From assembly GCF_004362045.1 (NCBI RefSeq), contig NZ_SNWX01000006.1, positions 62,001 through 126,000 of the forward strand: a stretch of 64,000 nt of DNA, given 5' to 3'. The translations under genes were made by a program, and so were the position numbers. Below are positions 42,534 to 49,675 of this stretch, piece by piece. Origin of the DNA: Halanaerobium saccharolyticum. GTDB taxonomy: Bacteria > Bacillota > Halanaerobiia > Halanaerobiales > Halanaerobiaceae. The first letter of the stretch is position 1. Each line of letters starts with the position of its first letter. The notes under the pieces are model-generated. The model was given only the letters and a program-made list of their open reading frames with translations, was not told the DNA's origin and did no database searches.

Positions 42534-42642
42534 TGTTCCAGAAACTAGAATAGATGAAGAAAAACTGACTAAATATATTAGACAAATAGTCAGGGAAGAG
42601 GTTGAAAAGTATTTTGAAAGGAAGGTGCCAGACTTTGAGTGA
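42505..42642 (+). CDS. 45-residue charged phage protein
   Basis: Short frame overlapping the previous gene by 29 bases, with GGGAGG upstream. Composition is Lys/Glu-rich and helical (LTKYIRQIVREEVEKYFERK), suggesting a coiled-coil or dimerising peptide. It overlaps the next gene by 8 bases. Unknown. Confidence 0.5.
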   Translation: MAKEKKFALDVPETRIDEEKLTKYIRQIVREEVEKYFERKVPDFE

Positions 42643-42766
42643 GTTAGTCGCATTTTTTATTGGTGGATTTGCAGGAATGATGATATTAGGTGTTTTTGCA
42701 GTAGACAGTTATCAGAAAGGTTATGAGGATGGCATGAAAGATGGATTAGATAAGGATAGATTTTAA
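42635..42766 (+). CDS. 43-residue membrane peptide
   Basis: TTG start with GGAAGG upstream. One transmembrane helix (LVAFFIGGFAGMMILGVFAV) then a soluble tail (YQKGYEDGMKDGLDKDRF). First of three consecutive tiny membrane genes. Confidence 0.5.
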   Translation: MSELVAFFIGGFAGMMILGVFAVDSYQKGYEDGMKDGLDKDRF

Positions 42767-42778
42767 AAAGGAGGATAC

Positions 42779-42997
42779 ATGGGGAACTTAATAATTGGTT
42801 TTCTTATTGGGATTGCTTTAACTTATATTATTCTTGATCAGCAAATTAGCGAGCAAAGAAAATTGATAGAAAAATTAATTAAAGATTCAGTTCGGGAAAA
42901 GCAAAAAACAAAGCATTATCGCACTTCTTTGAGATTAGAGAGACAAATATATTCTGAAAGTTTAGCTAAACAAATTAAGGAGGTTAGTGATGGATAA
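42779..42997 (+). CDS. Small membrane protein with coiled-coil tail
   Basis: A 72-residue protein behind AAGGAGG with one N-terminal transmembrane helix (LIIGFLIGIALTYIILDQ) and a basic helical tail. N-out/C-in orientation is expected from the positive tail. Unknown function. Confidence 0.58.
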   Translation: MGNLIIGFLIGIALTYIILDQQISEQRKLIEKLIKDSVREKQKTKHYRTSLRLERQIYSESLAKQIKEVSDG

Positions 42998-43055
42998 CAT
43001 TTTTGGTTGGATTTTAGTATTAGGGGCATTTATTTTGATGGCTATGACAAGGTAA
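42990..43055 (+). CDS. 21-residue hydrophobic peptide (possible)
   Basis: MDNIFGWILVLGAFILMAMTR with AAGGAGG at 42978-42984, 6-8 bases before the ATG. The stop is followed by the next gene's ribosome site. A single membrane helix. Its reality rests on the strong ribosome site and tight packing only. Confidence 0.38.
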   Translation: MDNIFGWILVLGAFILMAMTR

Positions 43056-43069
43056 TTAAGGGGGATAAA

Positions 43070-43477
43070 ATGAATATTAAAGAATGCAAAGCTGGAATGA
43101 CAGTCAGAGCTAAGAAAAATATATCGGCGAGTGTTAGTAAAGGGGATGAAGTAAAGATAATTTATGCTCAGGAATATCCACCTTTTATTGACATAGATAA
43201 TGGTGAAGTGATTGTTCCGGAGCGTTCACCTGAGCACTTTGAAAAAATTGATGATGAAATTAGCATGGTAAATGAATTGGTTGATGATTTTATTGAAAGC
43301 AATCCTGATTTTAAGGAGATAACAGAAGAAATACAAATGGTTGCAAAGAAAAAAGAAAAAGAATTACTGGAGGATGATTATAGCAAAGAAGAAGTTAGGA
43401 AAAAAGTTGTTGAAGAAATTGCAAGACTGACGATGCTAAATTTCGGCAAGATAATTAAATCTTTAGGAGGCAAATAA
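43070..43477 (+). CDS. Phage protein with SH3-like N-terminus, unknown
   Basis: A 135-residue protein starting at ATG 43070 behind GGGGGAT. The first 60 residues (CKAGMTVRAKKNISASVSKGDEVKIIYAQ) have the pattern of a small beta-barrel. The rest is helical and charged. Its TAA overlaps the dCTP deaminase ATG (TAATG). Confidence 0.58.
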   Translation: MNIKECKAGMTVRAKKNISASVSKGDEVKIIYAQEYPPFIDIDNGEVIVPERSPEHFEKIDDEISMVNELVDDFIESNPDFKEITEEIQMVAKKKEKELLEDDYSKEEVRKKVVEEIARLTMLNFGKIIKSLGGK

Positions 43478-44103
43478 TGATTTTACCAGATAACATGATC
43501 AGACCGTTAAGAGATAATATAGAACCATTTGTGGAGGATAATTTACAGCCGGCATCTTTGGATATAACTTTAGGAGATAAGTTTTTAGTTGAGAAATTCA
43601 AAGGTAGAGTAATGGACCCGACTGTGGATAAAATGGAATATAGACCCGTAGCCGTTGAAGAAAAGCTGCTTAAACCGGGTGAATTTGTTTTAGGTGCTAC
43701 TCAAGAGTTTATTCATGTGCCCGATAATTTGACCGCAATGCTTGCCGGAAAATCTACTATTGCCAGATGGGGGATAAGGGTACATATAACGGCCGGGTGG
43801 ATTGATCCGGGCTACAGAGGTAAAGTTACTCTTGAGATAGTTAATGATTCAAGCAACATTATCCAGCTGCATCCAGGCATGTTGATCGGGCAGTTAGTAT
43901 TTTTAGAAATGAAAAAGAAACCAGATCAGGTTTATAGAGGTAAATACCAGGACTCTATGGATGTAGTTGGGGCCCGGAAAGAGAAGAAGAAATTTAAAAA
44001 GACAATCATTACAATGCATGATAATCAAAGTGCAGCAAATGATGGGGGATTTGACAGAGATGTCGGAAGTGACTGCGATTCCGGGTTATGCCCGGTTAGA
44101 TAG
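43477..44103 (+). CDS. dcd: dCTP deaminase-like protein
   Basis: Trimeric nucleotide enzyme of the dUTPase/Dcd fold, converting dCTP to dUTP (or directly toward dUMP) for phage thymidylate supply. Family motifs are PASLDITLGDKFLV, AGKSTIARWGIRVHITAGWIDPGY and the catalytic glutamate in KVTLEIVND. The core ends near residue 170. The last 35 or so residues (MHDNQSAANDGGFDRDVGSD and CDSGLCPVR) form an unusual Asp/Gly/Cys tail not expected in Dcd. A small-gene run follows. Confidence 0.85.
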   Translation: MILPDNMIRPLRDNIEPFVEDNLQPASLDITLGDKFLVEKFKGRVMDPTVDKMEYRPVAVEEKLLKPGEFVLGATQEFIHVPDNLTAMLAGKSTIARWGIRVHITAGWIDPGYRGKVTLEIVNDSSNIIQLHPGMLIGQLVFLEMKKKPDQVYRGKYQDSMDVVGARKEKKKFKKTIITMHDNQSAANDGGFDRDVGSDCDSGLCPVR

Positions 44104-44112
44104 GAGGGTAAA

Positions 44113-44259
44113 ATGCTAGAAGGTATTGGAGAGGCTTTTGAATTTTATATCAAAGCACTAATAGTAGTCGGTGTATTATTTGTACCAATGGGGCTATGGA
44201 AATGGATAGAAGTTATTATTTGGTTGGTTGATAATATAAGTATTCAGATTGGAGGGTGA
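44113..44259 (+). CDS. 48-residue membrane protein
   Basis: AGGAGGG precedes ATG 44113. Two hydrophobic stretches (ALIVVGVLFVPMGLW; IEVIIWLVDNIS) probably make a helical hairpin. Unknown. Confidence 0.5.
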   Translation: MLEGIGEAFEFYIKALIVVGVLFVPMGLWKWIEVIIWLVDNISIQIGG

Positions 44260-44260
44260 A

Positions 44261-44407
44261 GTGGATAACTTAAAACCGGAATTCAACTATAATGGTGGTA
44301 ATCAAAAAGGCGAAAAGTTGGAAATATATTATGAAGGTAATGAAATTAAGATTGAAGTTTTAGAAAAATTAGGAGAATTTGTTGAATGGTTTGAAGGGAG
44401 GAAATAA
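44261..44407 (+). CDS. 48-residue acidic phage protein
   Basis: GTG start with GGAGGG upstream. Soluble (EIYYEGNEIKIEVLEKLGEF). Ends in TAATG with the next gene. Not recognised. Confidence 0.48.
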   Translation: MDNLKPEFNYNGGNQKGEKLEIYYEGNEIKIEVLEKLGEFVEWFEGRK

Positions 44408-44541
44408 TGGCTAAAGAAACGATGGGTGTCACTTATCAGGAAAAAGGTAGGAAAGTTAAAGAGACAATAGATATTAGCAATATGAGTGCTGATGAAATGT
44501 TCGAGGAAGTCAAGCGGATAACTGGGGAGGGTGATAATTGA
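44407..44541 (+). CDS. 44-residue phage protein
   Basis: Begins in TAATG behind GGGAGG. Contains VTYQEKGRKVKETIDISNMS followed by a short helix. Ends in a TGATG overlap with the next gene. Unknown. Confidence 0.48.
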   Translation: MAKETMGVTYQEKGRKVKETIDISNMSADEMFEEVKRITGEGDN

Positions 44542-44798
44542 TGAATAAATTTAAGGAATTTTTAAATGATTCTATTCTTAAAGATCTATTTATTCATTAT
44601 CTTCAAAATGAATTTGAATTTAAAATCACTGCTATTGGTGCTCATGATATTGCACATTTATACTCAAGAGAGCCGAATACTTATGAGACTAGGGAAAAAA
44701 TTAGAAACGATTTTAGATACGGTCTTGCTATGAAGTACGGCCGAAATTACAAAAGAATGATAGAAAATGAAATAAAAAATCTTTTTGGAGTGATGTAA
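44541..44798 (+). CDS. 85-residue helical phage protein, unknown
   Basis: ATG 44541 overlaps the previous TGA, with GGGGAGGG upstream. Helical with an IGAHDIAHLYSREP segment containing two His residues. No known family. Confidence 0.55.
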   Translation: MNKFKEFLNDSILKDLFIHYLQNEFEFKITAIGAHDIAHLYSREPNTYETREKIRNDFRYGLAMKYGRNYKRMIENEIKNLFGVM

Positions 44799-44800
44799 TT

Positions 44801-45031
44801 ATGGCCATTTATACCAGTGTCGAAGAAGGTGTTGCTGATTTAATCCCTTTGTCAAACAAGATGGTAAAAAGCCCGTGGTATTTAAAAAAAGAAGAGATGG
44901 AAGCCTTGAAAAAATGGCTCGATTCAATAGTTAAAGAAAAGGGGAAAAGAACTACTTTTGTTTATGACAGAAAGTATATAGAAATTATGATGTGTTATGA
45001 ATCATTTATGGGACCAGCTAGAATGGACTGA
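44801..45031 (+). CDS. 76-residue phage protein, unknown
   Basis: Helical protein with YLKKEEMEALKKWLDSIVKE. No clear ribosome site other than GGAGTG in the previous gene end. Overlaps the next gene by 35 bases. Unknown. Confidence 0.5.
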   Translation: MAIYTSVEEGVADLIPLSNKMVKSPWYLKKEEMEALKKWLDSIVKEKGKRTTFVYDRKYIEIMMCYESFMGPARMD

Positions 45032-45221
45032 TAAAACTAATATCAAGTTTATAGCTCACCATTTTAGTAATTCGGAGCATGAAGTTAAAGCTGCTATAAA
45101 CGAACTAATAAGACATGGATATATATTTGCTTATAAAGTTGAAGAAAATAGAGTCAGATTTGATTTGTTCAGATCTAAATTCAGAGCTAAAAATAAAAAA
45201 TATGTTGAGGATTTATTATAG
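44997..45221 (+). CDS. 74-residue winged-helix-like phage protein
   Basis: The pattern FIAHHFSNSEHEVKAAINELIRHGYIFAYKVEENRVRFDLF (helix, helix, two strands) reads like a small winged helix, so it may bind DNA. It starts inside the previous gene. Weak evidence; no family match known. Confidence 0.5.
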   Translation: MNHLWDQLEWTDKTNIKFIAHHFSNSEHEVKAAINELIRHGYIFAYKVEENRVRFDLFRSKFRAKNKKYVEDLL

Positions 45222-45234
45222 GAGATGATAAAAA

Positions 45235-45462
45235 ATGATATTAAATAAGATGGAACCTAGTTTAAAAATTGAGGGAGTTTGTGATTGTGGCACCAAATTA
45301 TTTTTATGCACAGCACTTTCTGATTTCAAAGATAATAATGATAAATGTATTATCAAATGTTCTGATTGTAATAAAGAATTTGATATTACTAATATACCAA
45401 TTATCAAAGTTAATAATTCAAAAAGTGGCATAGAAGTTGAGGGGATGACCAGAAAGGGGTAA
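45235..45462 (+). CDS. Small zinc-ribbon phage protein (paired with the radical SAM gene)
   Basis: A 75-residue protein with C-x-C (VCDCGTKLFLC) and C-x2-C (KCSDCNKEFDI), plausibly one zinc site. Its spacing and EFDI ending resemble the N-terminal zinc ribbon of the next, radical SAM, gene, so the two may be related or interact. AGGAGAT precedes the ATG. Confidence 0.6.
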   Translation: MILNKMEPSLKIEGVCDCGTKLFLCTALSDFKDNNDKCIIKCSDCNKEFDITNIPIIKVNNSKSGIEVEGMTRKG

Positions 45463-45465
45463 GTT

Positions 45466-46332
45466 ATGGATGAAAAAAATATAAGTGTATATTTTAAAGG
45501 AATTAAACTAAAGGGATTTAAGGTGGAGCCATTTACAGAAAAAGATATCGGCCTTGATCGAAAGGAGGAAGATTATTTATTTCATTGCCCGAATTGCAAT
45601 ACTAAAATTAATTTTACCCTGGTTGGAGAATATACTCAGGGCGAAATCGAAGAGCTAACCTGTAAAATTTGTAATAAATTTTATAAGGGTAAAGAGCTCG
45701 AAAAAAATTTAAAACTGCTTTATTCAGGTTTAAGTAAAGACAGAAGCCCCAGTTGTTGGGAATGGGAGGATGATGAAATGAAAAGTGCTAGAGTAATAAT
45801 TACATTTGATTGCGATAAAAATTGCTCGTATTGTGTTAATAATTATAAGAGTGTGATTGATCAGGCTGTCGAAAAAGATGATTTAGATTTTGTCAAAAAT
45901 TATGGAGAAATAATAATCACCGGTGGAGAACCAATGCTTTATCCGCAGGAAACATTAGACTTGATCAAAGAAATAGAAAAAATAAATCCTGATATTAAGA
46001 TTTATCTTTATACAGCAAAGTGGCACCCGCTGCTTCAAACTATATTGCATCATGTTGACGGTTTAACATACAGTTTGCATAAAAATGCTAGCATGTCAGA
46101 TGCTTTTGGTTTTAATACATTTCAAAGACATGTAGAGTATATGCACTCTGATAATGAAAATAAATCTTTTAGAGTGTTTATTCATAAAGATATAAAAGAA
46201 AGTTTTACTTTAATACCTAAAGTTTGGGATAGAATTAAAATCGAAGGCACTCAAGAAGAGGGAGAATGTGAATATTTAGAAGATGATTTAATAATTTTGA
46301 AAGAAGGTGTTTTAAGTGGAAGAAAATTTTAA
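45466..46332 (+). CDS. Phage radical SAM protein with N-terminal zinc ribbon
   Basis: A 288-residue protein. Residues 35-80 form a zinc ribbon (HCPNCNTKI ... CKICNKFY). From about residue 105 the radical SAM core has the cluster motif C-x3-C-x2-C in FDCDKNCSYCVNNY, the SAM-binding GGEP in EIIITGGEPMLYPQE, and YLYTAKWHPLL and GLTYSLHKNAS strands. It would use a [4Fe-4S] cluster and SAM to make a 5'-deoxyadenosyl radical, feasible in an anaerobic host. The core is compact (about 184 residues) and could also be made alone from ATG 45778, which has GGGAGGATG upstream. The substrate is unknown. QueE, NrdG and viperin-like proteins share features, but none fits clearly. Confidence 0.75.
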   Translation: MDEKNISVYFKGIKLKGFKVEPFTEKDIGLDRKEEDYLFHCPNCNTKINFTLVGEYTQGEIEELTCKICNKFYKGKELEKNLKLLYSGLSKDRSPSCWEWEDDEMKSARVIITFDCDKNCSYCVNNYKSVIDQAVEKDDLDFVKNYGEIIITGGEPMLYPQETLDLIKEIEKINPDIKIYLYTAKWHPLLQTILHHVDGLTYSLHKNASMSDAFGFNTFQRHVEYMHSDNENKSFRVFIHKDIKESFTLIPKVWDRIKIEGTQEEGECEYLEDDLIILKEGVLSGRKF

Positions 46333-46636
46333 ATTAATAATTGATGACATTAGAGAGGTATTGCAAACTTCAAGTAGCGATTTAACTTTACCACCTGGAA
46401 AAGAAAACGAACCTATAGAACGAGCATTAAGCGAGCTATCAAGAATTGAAAATTTTGTCGATAAAGTTTTAGATGAGCATTTAGAAATGGACAAAGAATT
46501 TGAGGGTATAGCTGAAATGATTGAATATAGACCAGAAGAAGCACCGAAGGAAGTTTTAAACGAACTGCTAGATGACATTAAAGATATAGCAGATACTAAT
46601 TATGGGAAATGGAGGAATGTAGAAGATGCTCAATAG
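46316..46636 (+). CDS. 106-residue acidic helical phage protein, unknown
   Basis: GTG 46316 with GAAGGTG upstream, overlapping the radical SAM gene by 17 bases. Strongly acidic, helical (LSELSRIENFVDKVLDEHLE) and soluble. Overlaps ssb by 11 bases. It may be a partner of either neighbour. Confidence 0.55.
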   Translation: MEENFKLIIDDIREVLQTSSSDLTLPPGKENEPIERALSELSRIENFVDKVLDEHLEMDKEFEGIAEMIEYRPEEAPKEVLNELLDDIKDIADTNYGKWRNVEDAQ

Positions 46637-46976
46637 AATAGTTTTAATTGGCCGGTTAACTCGAGATCCAGAACTTCGCTATACCAGCAATGGAACCCCG
46701 GTCTGTAATTTTACACTGGCAGTAGAAAGAAATTATACAAACCGAGATGGAGACAGAGATGTTGATTTTATAAACATCGTCACCTGGAGAGGTTTGGCTG
46801 AAAATTGTGCCAGGCACCTGGGAAAAGGTAGACTTGTTGGAGTGGACGGGTCCTTGCAGATTAAGAAGTCAGAGAATGATGGAAGGACCTACATCAATCA
46901 AGAAGTCAATGCGGATAATGTGAGATTCCTGGACTTTGCTAGAGATAATAACGGAGGGGATGCAGCCAATGCCTAA
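46626..46976 (+). CDS. ssb: Single-stranded DNA-binding protein
   Basis: A 116-residue OB-fold protein: MLNRIVLIGRLTRDPELRYT, FTLAVERNY, VDFINIVTWRGLAENCARHL and GSLQIKKSENDGRTYINQEV are standard SSB motifs. The C-terminus lacks the usual long linker and DDDIPF-type tip, ending DNNGGDAANA, so it may not recruit the host SSB-interacting proteins. It coats phage replication or recombination intermediates. Confidence 0.93.
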   Translation: MLNRIVLIGRLTRDPELRYTSNGTPVCNFTLAVERNYTNRDGDRDVDFINIVTWRGLAENCARHLGKGRLVGVDGSLQIKKSENDGRTYINQEVNADNVRFLDFARDNNGGDAANA

Positions 46977-47457
46977 ATTTTTAAGCAGACAGGATCAGAA
47001 AATTGCAGAGATATTGACTCATTTTAAAGCTTTTTATGAAAGCAAAATTGATGATTATGAAGAAAATGAAAAGATTGATAAGTCAACTAAATTTATGAGA
47101 ACTATCAAAATGGCAAGGACCTACACTGGCAAAGTAGTCGACATGCTGCAGGATAGAATTACTAAAGACCAGCAAAATAATATTGATGAAATGGTCAGTC
47201 AGACTAAATTATCGCTTGATTATACTGATCAGGCCCGAAAGAAAAAGAAGAAAATGAGAAAGACTGATGATATTACCGCAATAGAAACAGATGATCTTTA
47301 CGATATCATTAATTTTACTCTCTATAGTAACTGCAGAGGGTGCGACTTAGAGCCAGAGGATAAGCACAACTGCGATTTAAAAGAGTTGTTGATGAAATAT
47401 GATATACCAGTAGTGCAGTCGGGAGAAATGGAAGAGAGGTGTCCTTTTGAGCAATGA
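46969..47457 (+). CDS. Phage protein with C-terminal cysteines, unknown
   Basis: A 162-residue protein starting at ATG 46969 (GGAGGGG about 10 bases upstream). Helical N-terminal two thirds, then NFTLYSNCRGCDLEPEDKHN followed by C-D-L-K and a final CPFEQ, a cysteine arrangement seen in a recurrent unnamed phage family (possibly DUF5651; uncertain). Overlaps ssb by 8 bases and the next gene by 4. Confidence 0.55.
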   Translation: MPKFLSRQDQKIAEILTHFKAFYESKIDDYEENEKIDKSTKFMRTIKMARTYTGKVVDMLQDRITKDQQNNIDEMVSQTKLSLDYTDQARKKKKKMRKTDDITAIETDDLYDIINFTLYSNCRGCDLEPEDKHNCDLKELLMKYDIPVVQSGEMEERCPFEQ

Positions 47458-47900
47458 CTAGAGTGTTTATAAATTCAGAGGAAGATGCCAAAAAGATGGG
47501 GATACCTAAGGGAGAATGGGAACTAATCAAAATGGAAAGAAAGGAGCAAAATAAATCAACCAGGAAGAATAAATATAATAATAAAAAGCCACTTGTAGAT
47601 GGAATAAAGTTTGATAGTAAGAAAGAGGCTAGGTTTTATGAAAATCTAAAGCTTTTAAAAGCAGCTGGGGAAGTGAAAGAGTTTGAGCTGCAGCCTAAAT
47701 TTGTTCTCCTGGAGAAAAATAAGGACCGGGTGACTGGCCGGGGAATTAAATATATAGCTGATTTTAAGATAACTTATTCAGACGGATCAGTTGAGGTAGT
47801 GGATGTCAAGGGACATAAGACTCAGGTGTATAAGCTGAAAAAGAAGCTACTGCTTGCTAAGTATCCGGATATTAATTTTAGAGAGGTTGTGAATGTATAG
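47454..47900 (+). CDS. DUF1064 phage nuclease-like protein
   Basis: A 148-residue protein. The DUF1064 signature is clear: VDGIKFDSKKEARFYENLKLL, LQPKFVLL, IKYIADFKITYSDGS and VEVVDVKGHKTQVYKLKKKLL. The fold is PD-(D/E)XK with Glu (KKEARF), Asp (IADF) and D-x-K (VDVKG), so it may act as a Holliday-junction or branched-DNA endonuclease (inference from fold and place in the early cluster). Confidence 0.82.
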   Translation: MTRVFINSEEDAKKMGIPKGEWELIKMERKEQNKSTRKNKYNNKKPLVDGIKFDSKKEARFYENLKLLKAAGEVKEFELQPKFVLLEKNKDRVTGRGIKYIADFKITYSDGSVEVVDVKGHKTQVYKLKKKLLLAKYPDINFREVVNV

Positions 47901-48097
47901 TGTTAGAAATAATAACTTTTATCACAATTATAGTAATACCTGGAATAGCTCTTAATTTCTTAGCCGGTCTTTGTATTTATTGGCTCAAAAATGATAAAGA
48001 TGATTTTGAAACTAAAGCTAAATTTATAGGAATAATTTACACTGCTTTGGTATTCAATATTTTGATTTGGAATGGGATAAAATTATGGGCCAATTAA
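47900..48097 (+). CDS. Small two-helix membrane protein
   Basis: 65 residues from GTG 47900 (overlapping the previous TAG). Two transmembrane helices (IITFITIIVIPGIALNFLAGL; FIGIIYTALVFNILIWNGI) with a charged loop. Unknown; its site far from lysis genes makes a holin unlikely. Confidence 0.5.
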   Translation: MLEIITFITIIVIPGIALNFLAGLCIYWLKNDKDDFETKAKFIGIIYTALVFNILIWNGIKLWAN

Positions 48098-48441
48098 ATT
48101 TATTCAAAAGCAAAGAATTTAACATTAATCAAATTAAAGCTGAACCTATTTTCAAAAGAGAAAAATTCGCTGATTATAAAATTAATATTTTAGATGCAGT
48201 TAATGAGTCCGAAATTAAGAACTGGATTGAAAATCACAATGATCATAAAGAATTGAAAAACAGAATAATTAACAATCCTAATAAAGCTCATATCAGGATT
48301 AAACATGATGGAGAGGGGAATGTTAAAGAAATTTATTTGAAGGATTACGGCGGTGGGGATTTGTGCTGCATGAATTATAAAAATAAAAGTAGTTGGCCGA
48401 GATTACTTGAAATGATTAAGGGAGCTGATAAAGATGTCTGA
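48085..48441 (+). CDS. Phage protein, unknown
   Basis: A 118-residue protein. I prefer ATG 48085 (MGQLNLFKSKEFN) to ATG 48067. It has a charged helical middle and a beta C-terminus with a CCMNYKNKS segment. Overlaps the membrane-protein gene by 13 bases and the next gene by 8. Not recognised. Confidence 0.52.
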   Translation: MGQLNLFKSKEFNINQIKAEPIFKREKFADYKINILDAVNESEIKNWIENHNDHKELKNRIINNPNKAHIRIKHDGEGNVKEIYLKDYGGGDLCCMNYKNKSSWPRLLEMIKGADKDV

Positions 48442-48679
48442 TTTAAAAGTTTATTGCACAAAAGATTGGTATTTTAGTTATTTGCTTACCGGCAGAGTTA
48501 TAGCTTGTAGTCCAGGTACTAGAAATAATTTGTTGCTTGAAGATAGAGAGAAGCACAAAGATCTAAATGTGAGGTTATCAATTGATAAGAGAAGCCATGA
48601 AATAAGCGAAATTAATGAAGAATGGATGGGGAAAGAATTAAAGCCTGAAGGTAATTGGTACGACATCATAAAAAGATAA
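48434..48679 (+). CDS. 81-residue phage protein, unknown
   Basis: Small soluble protein with beta-like first half (VYCTKDWYFSYLLTGRVIAC) and charged helical end. Overlaps the preceding gene by 8 bases. No family recognised. Confidence 0.5.
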   Translation: MSDLKVYCTKDWYFSYLLTGRVIACSPGTRNNLLLEDREKHKDLNVRLSIDKRSHEISEINEEWMGKELKPEGNWYDIIKR

Positions 48680-48694
48680 TTGGAGCTGATCAGG

Positions 48695-48874
48695 ATGACA
48701 ATGGGAGAGCAGATAGAGAAAAAACAGCCTCAAATATATAATTTTCTGATTGATTGCTTTGATTTGAGTCTGAGAAAGACAGAGAGAGTAGAGCCGGTTG
48801 AATTTGCAGAGGATGACCCAGTGTTTGCAAGCTATAAATACATGATGGAAGCTAAAAGTGGGGTGAAGATGTAG
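48695..48874 (+). CDS. 59-residue helical phage protein
   Basis: Starts at ATG 48695 (GGAG at about 48683). Helical (YNFLIDCFDLSLRKTERV). It ends in a one-base overlap with the following GTG. Unknown. Confidence 0.5.
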   Translation: MTMGEQIEKKQPQIYNFLIDCFDLSLRKTERVEPVEFAEDDPVFASYKYMMEAKSGVKM

Positions 48875-49359
48875 TGGAGAACTATTGTTCAAGAGTGATT
48901 TTTGATTTTGTTAATTACCGGGAATATAAAAGCAGGTGTGAATACATTCAATTTGAAGCTGAAATAGATGGTAATTTTTTAGAAGATTTAGCCGGGAAGG
49001 GGCAGGGGATAGATTATTCAAGACCTAGAGTGCAATCTTCAAATCATTATGATCCGACAGCTCAGCCAGTTATGGAGTCTGTTGAAAAAGAGCAAGAGCT
49101 CAAAGAAGAGTACAAAAGAAAAATTAAACTTGTAAAAAGAGTGGAAAAAGCTTATAAGGGTTTAGATCCAATAGAGCAGCTGCTTATGGATATTAAGTAT
49201 AAAACAGGCCGTATTGTTGAAGACAGCGAAGTTTATACTCACCCTAATTTCCCTTACGGTAGAACAAAATATTATGAGATTAAGGATGAAGCAATGGAAA
49301 AGGCAGCAAGAATTGTTGGATTTATAAAGAAAAAGAGAGAAAAAGTTGCAAATAATTAA
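48874..49359 (+). CDS. ArpU/RinA-like late transcription regulator
   Basis: A 161-residue protein with GTG start. Its C-terminal half (VKRVEKAYKGLDPIEQLLMD ... YGRTKYYEIKDEAMEKAARIV) is a sigma-70 region-4-like helix-turn-helix seen in ArpU-family proteins, which switch on packaging and lysis genes. It is the last gene before the non-coding control stretch and the terminase genes, exactly the ArpU position. Confidence 0.78.
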   Translation: MENYCSRVIFDFVNYREYKSRCEYIQFEAEIDGNFLEDLAGKGQGIDYSRPRVQSSNHYDPTAQPVMESVEKEQELKEEYKRKIKLVKRVEKAYKGLDPIEQLLMDIKYKTGRIVEDSEVYTHPNFPYGRTKYYEIKDEAMEKAARIVGFIKKKREKVANN

Positions 49360-49490
49360 AAAAGAACAGCTTGCGAACTGTTTGTGAACTAATGGCGAAC
49401 ACGAAGGCACAAAAAGTGTGCTATTATGAACATAATAAGCAATTATGTGAATTTAGGTAAACATTCACTATAATTTTCCTTTCTATTGAG

Positions 49491-49517
49491 GCCCCGGAAT
49501 ATATTTCTGGGGCTTTT
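49491..49517 (+). terminator. Terminator after the ArpU-like gene
   Basis: GCCCC (49491-49495) pairs with GGGGC (49509-49513); G-T, G-C, A-T and A-T extend the stem to nine pairs. TTTTATAATT follows. Confidence 0.82.
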
Positions 49518-49602
49518 ATAATTCATTAATCGACATATACTGATTTAATATACTGGATTAGAAATAGGGGTAGCCATAGCCCCTAAAATCCTCCTTATTT
49601 TT

Positions 49603-49640
49603 CCTCGGCTATGATAATTGATATCTAGTCGAGGTTTTTG
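49603..49640 (+). terminator. Second strong terminator before the late genes
   Basis: CCTCGGCTA (49603-49611) pairs with TAGTCGAGG (49626-49634), extended inward by GATA/TATC after one bulged base, and is followed by TTTTT. It lies 36 bases before the next ATG and would block late gene reading unless bypassed. Confidence 0.8.
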
Positions 49641-49675
49641 TTACCTCCATTATTAACCTAGAGGGTGGCTAATTA

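Larger units (their letters stand above)
49360..49675. promoter_or_regulatory. Structured non-coding gap between early and late genes
   Basis: 316 bases without a gene. It holds short inverted repeats near 49366-49440 (GAACAG/CTGTTT; GCACA/TGTGC; TTATG/CATAA), possible sites for the ArpU-like activator, then the terminator at 49491-49517, a hairpin AGGGG/CCCCT at about 49566-49583, the terminator at 49603-49640, and a ribosome-site hairpin at 49659-49684. No good sigma-A promoter is evident. Late transcription probably starts or is antiterminated here. Confidence 0.6.

Noticed and set aside
47900-48097. Two-helix membrane protein as holin
   Set aside because: No endolysin gene nearby and the location is in the early region, before the late regulator.
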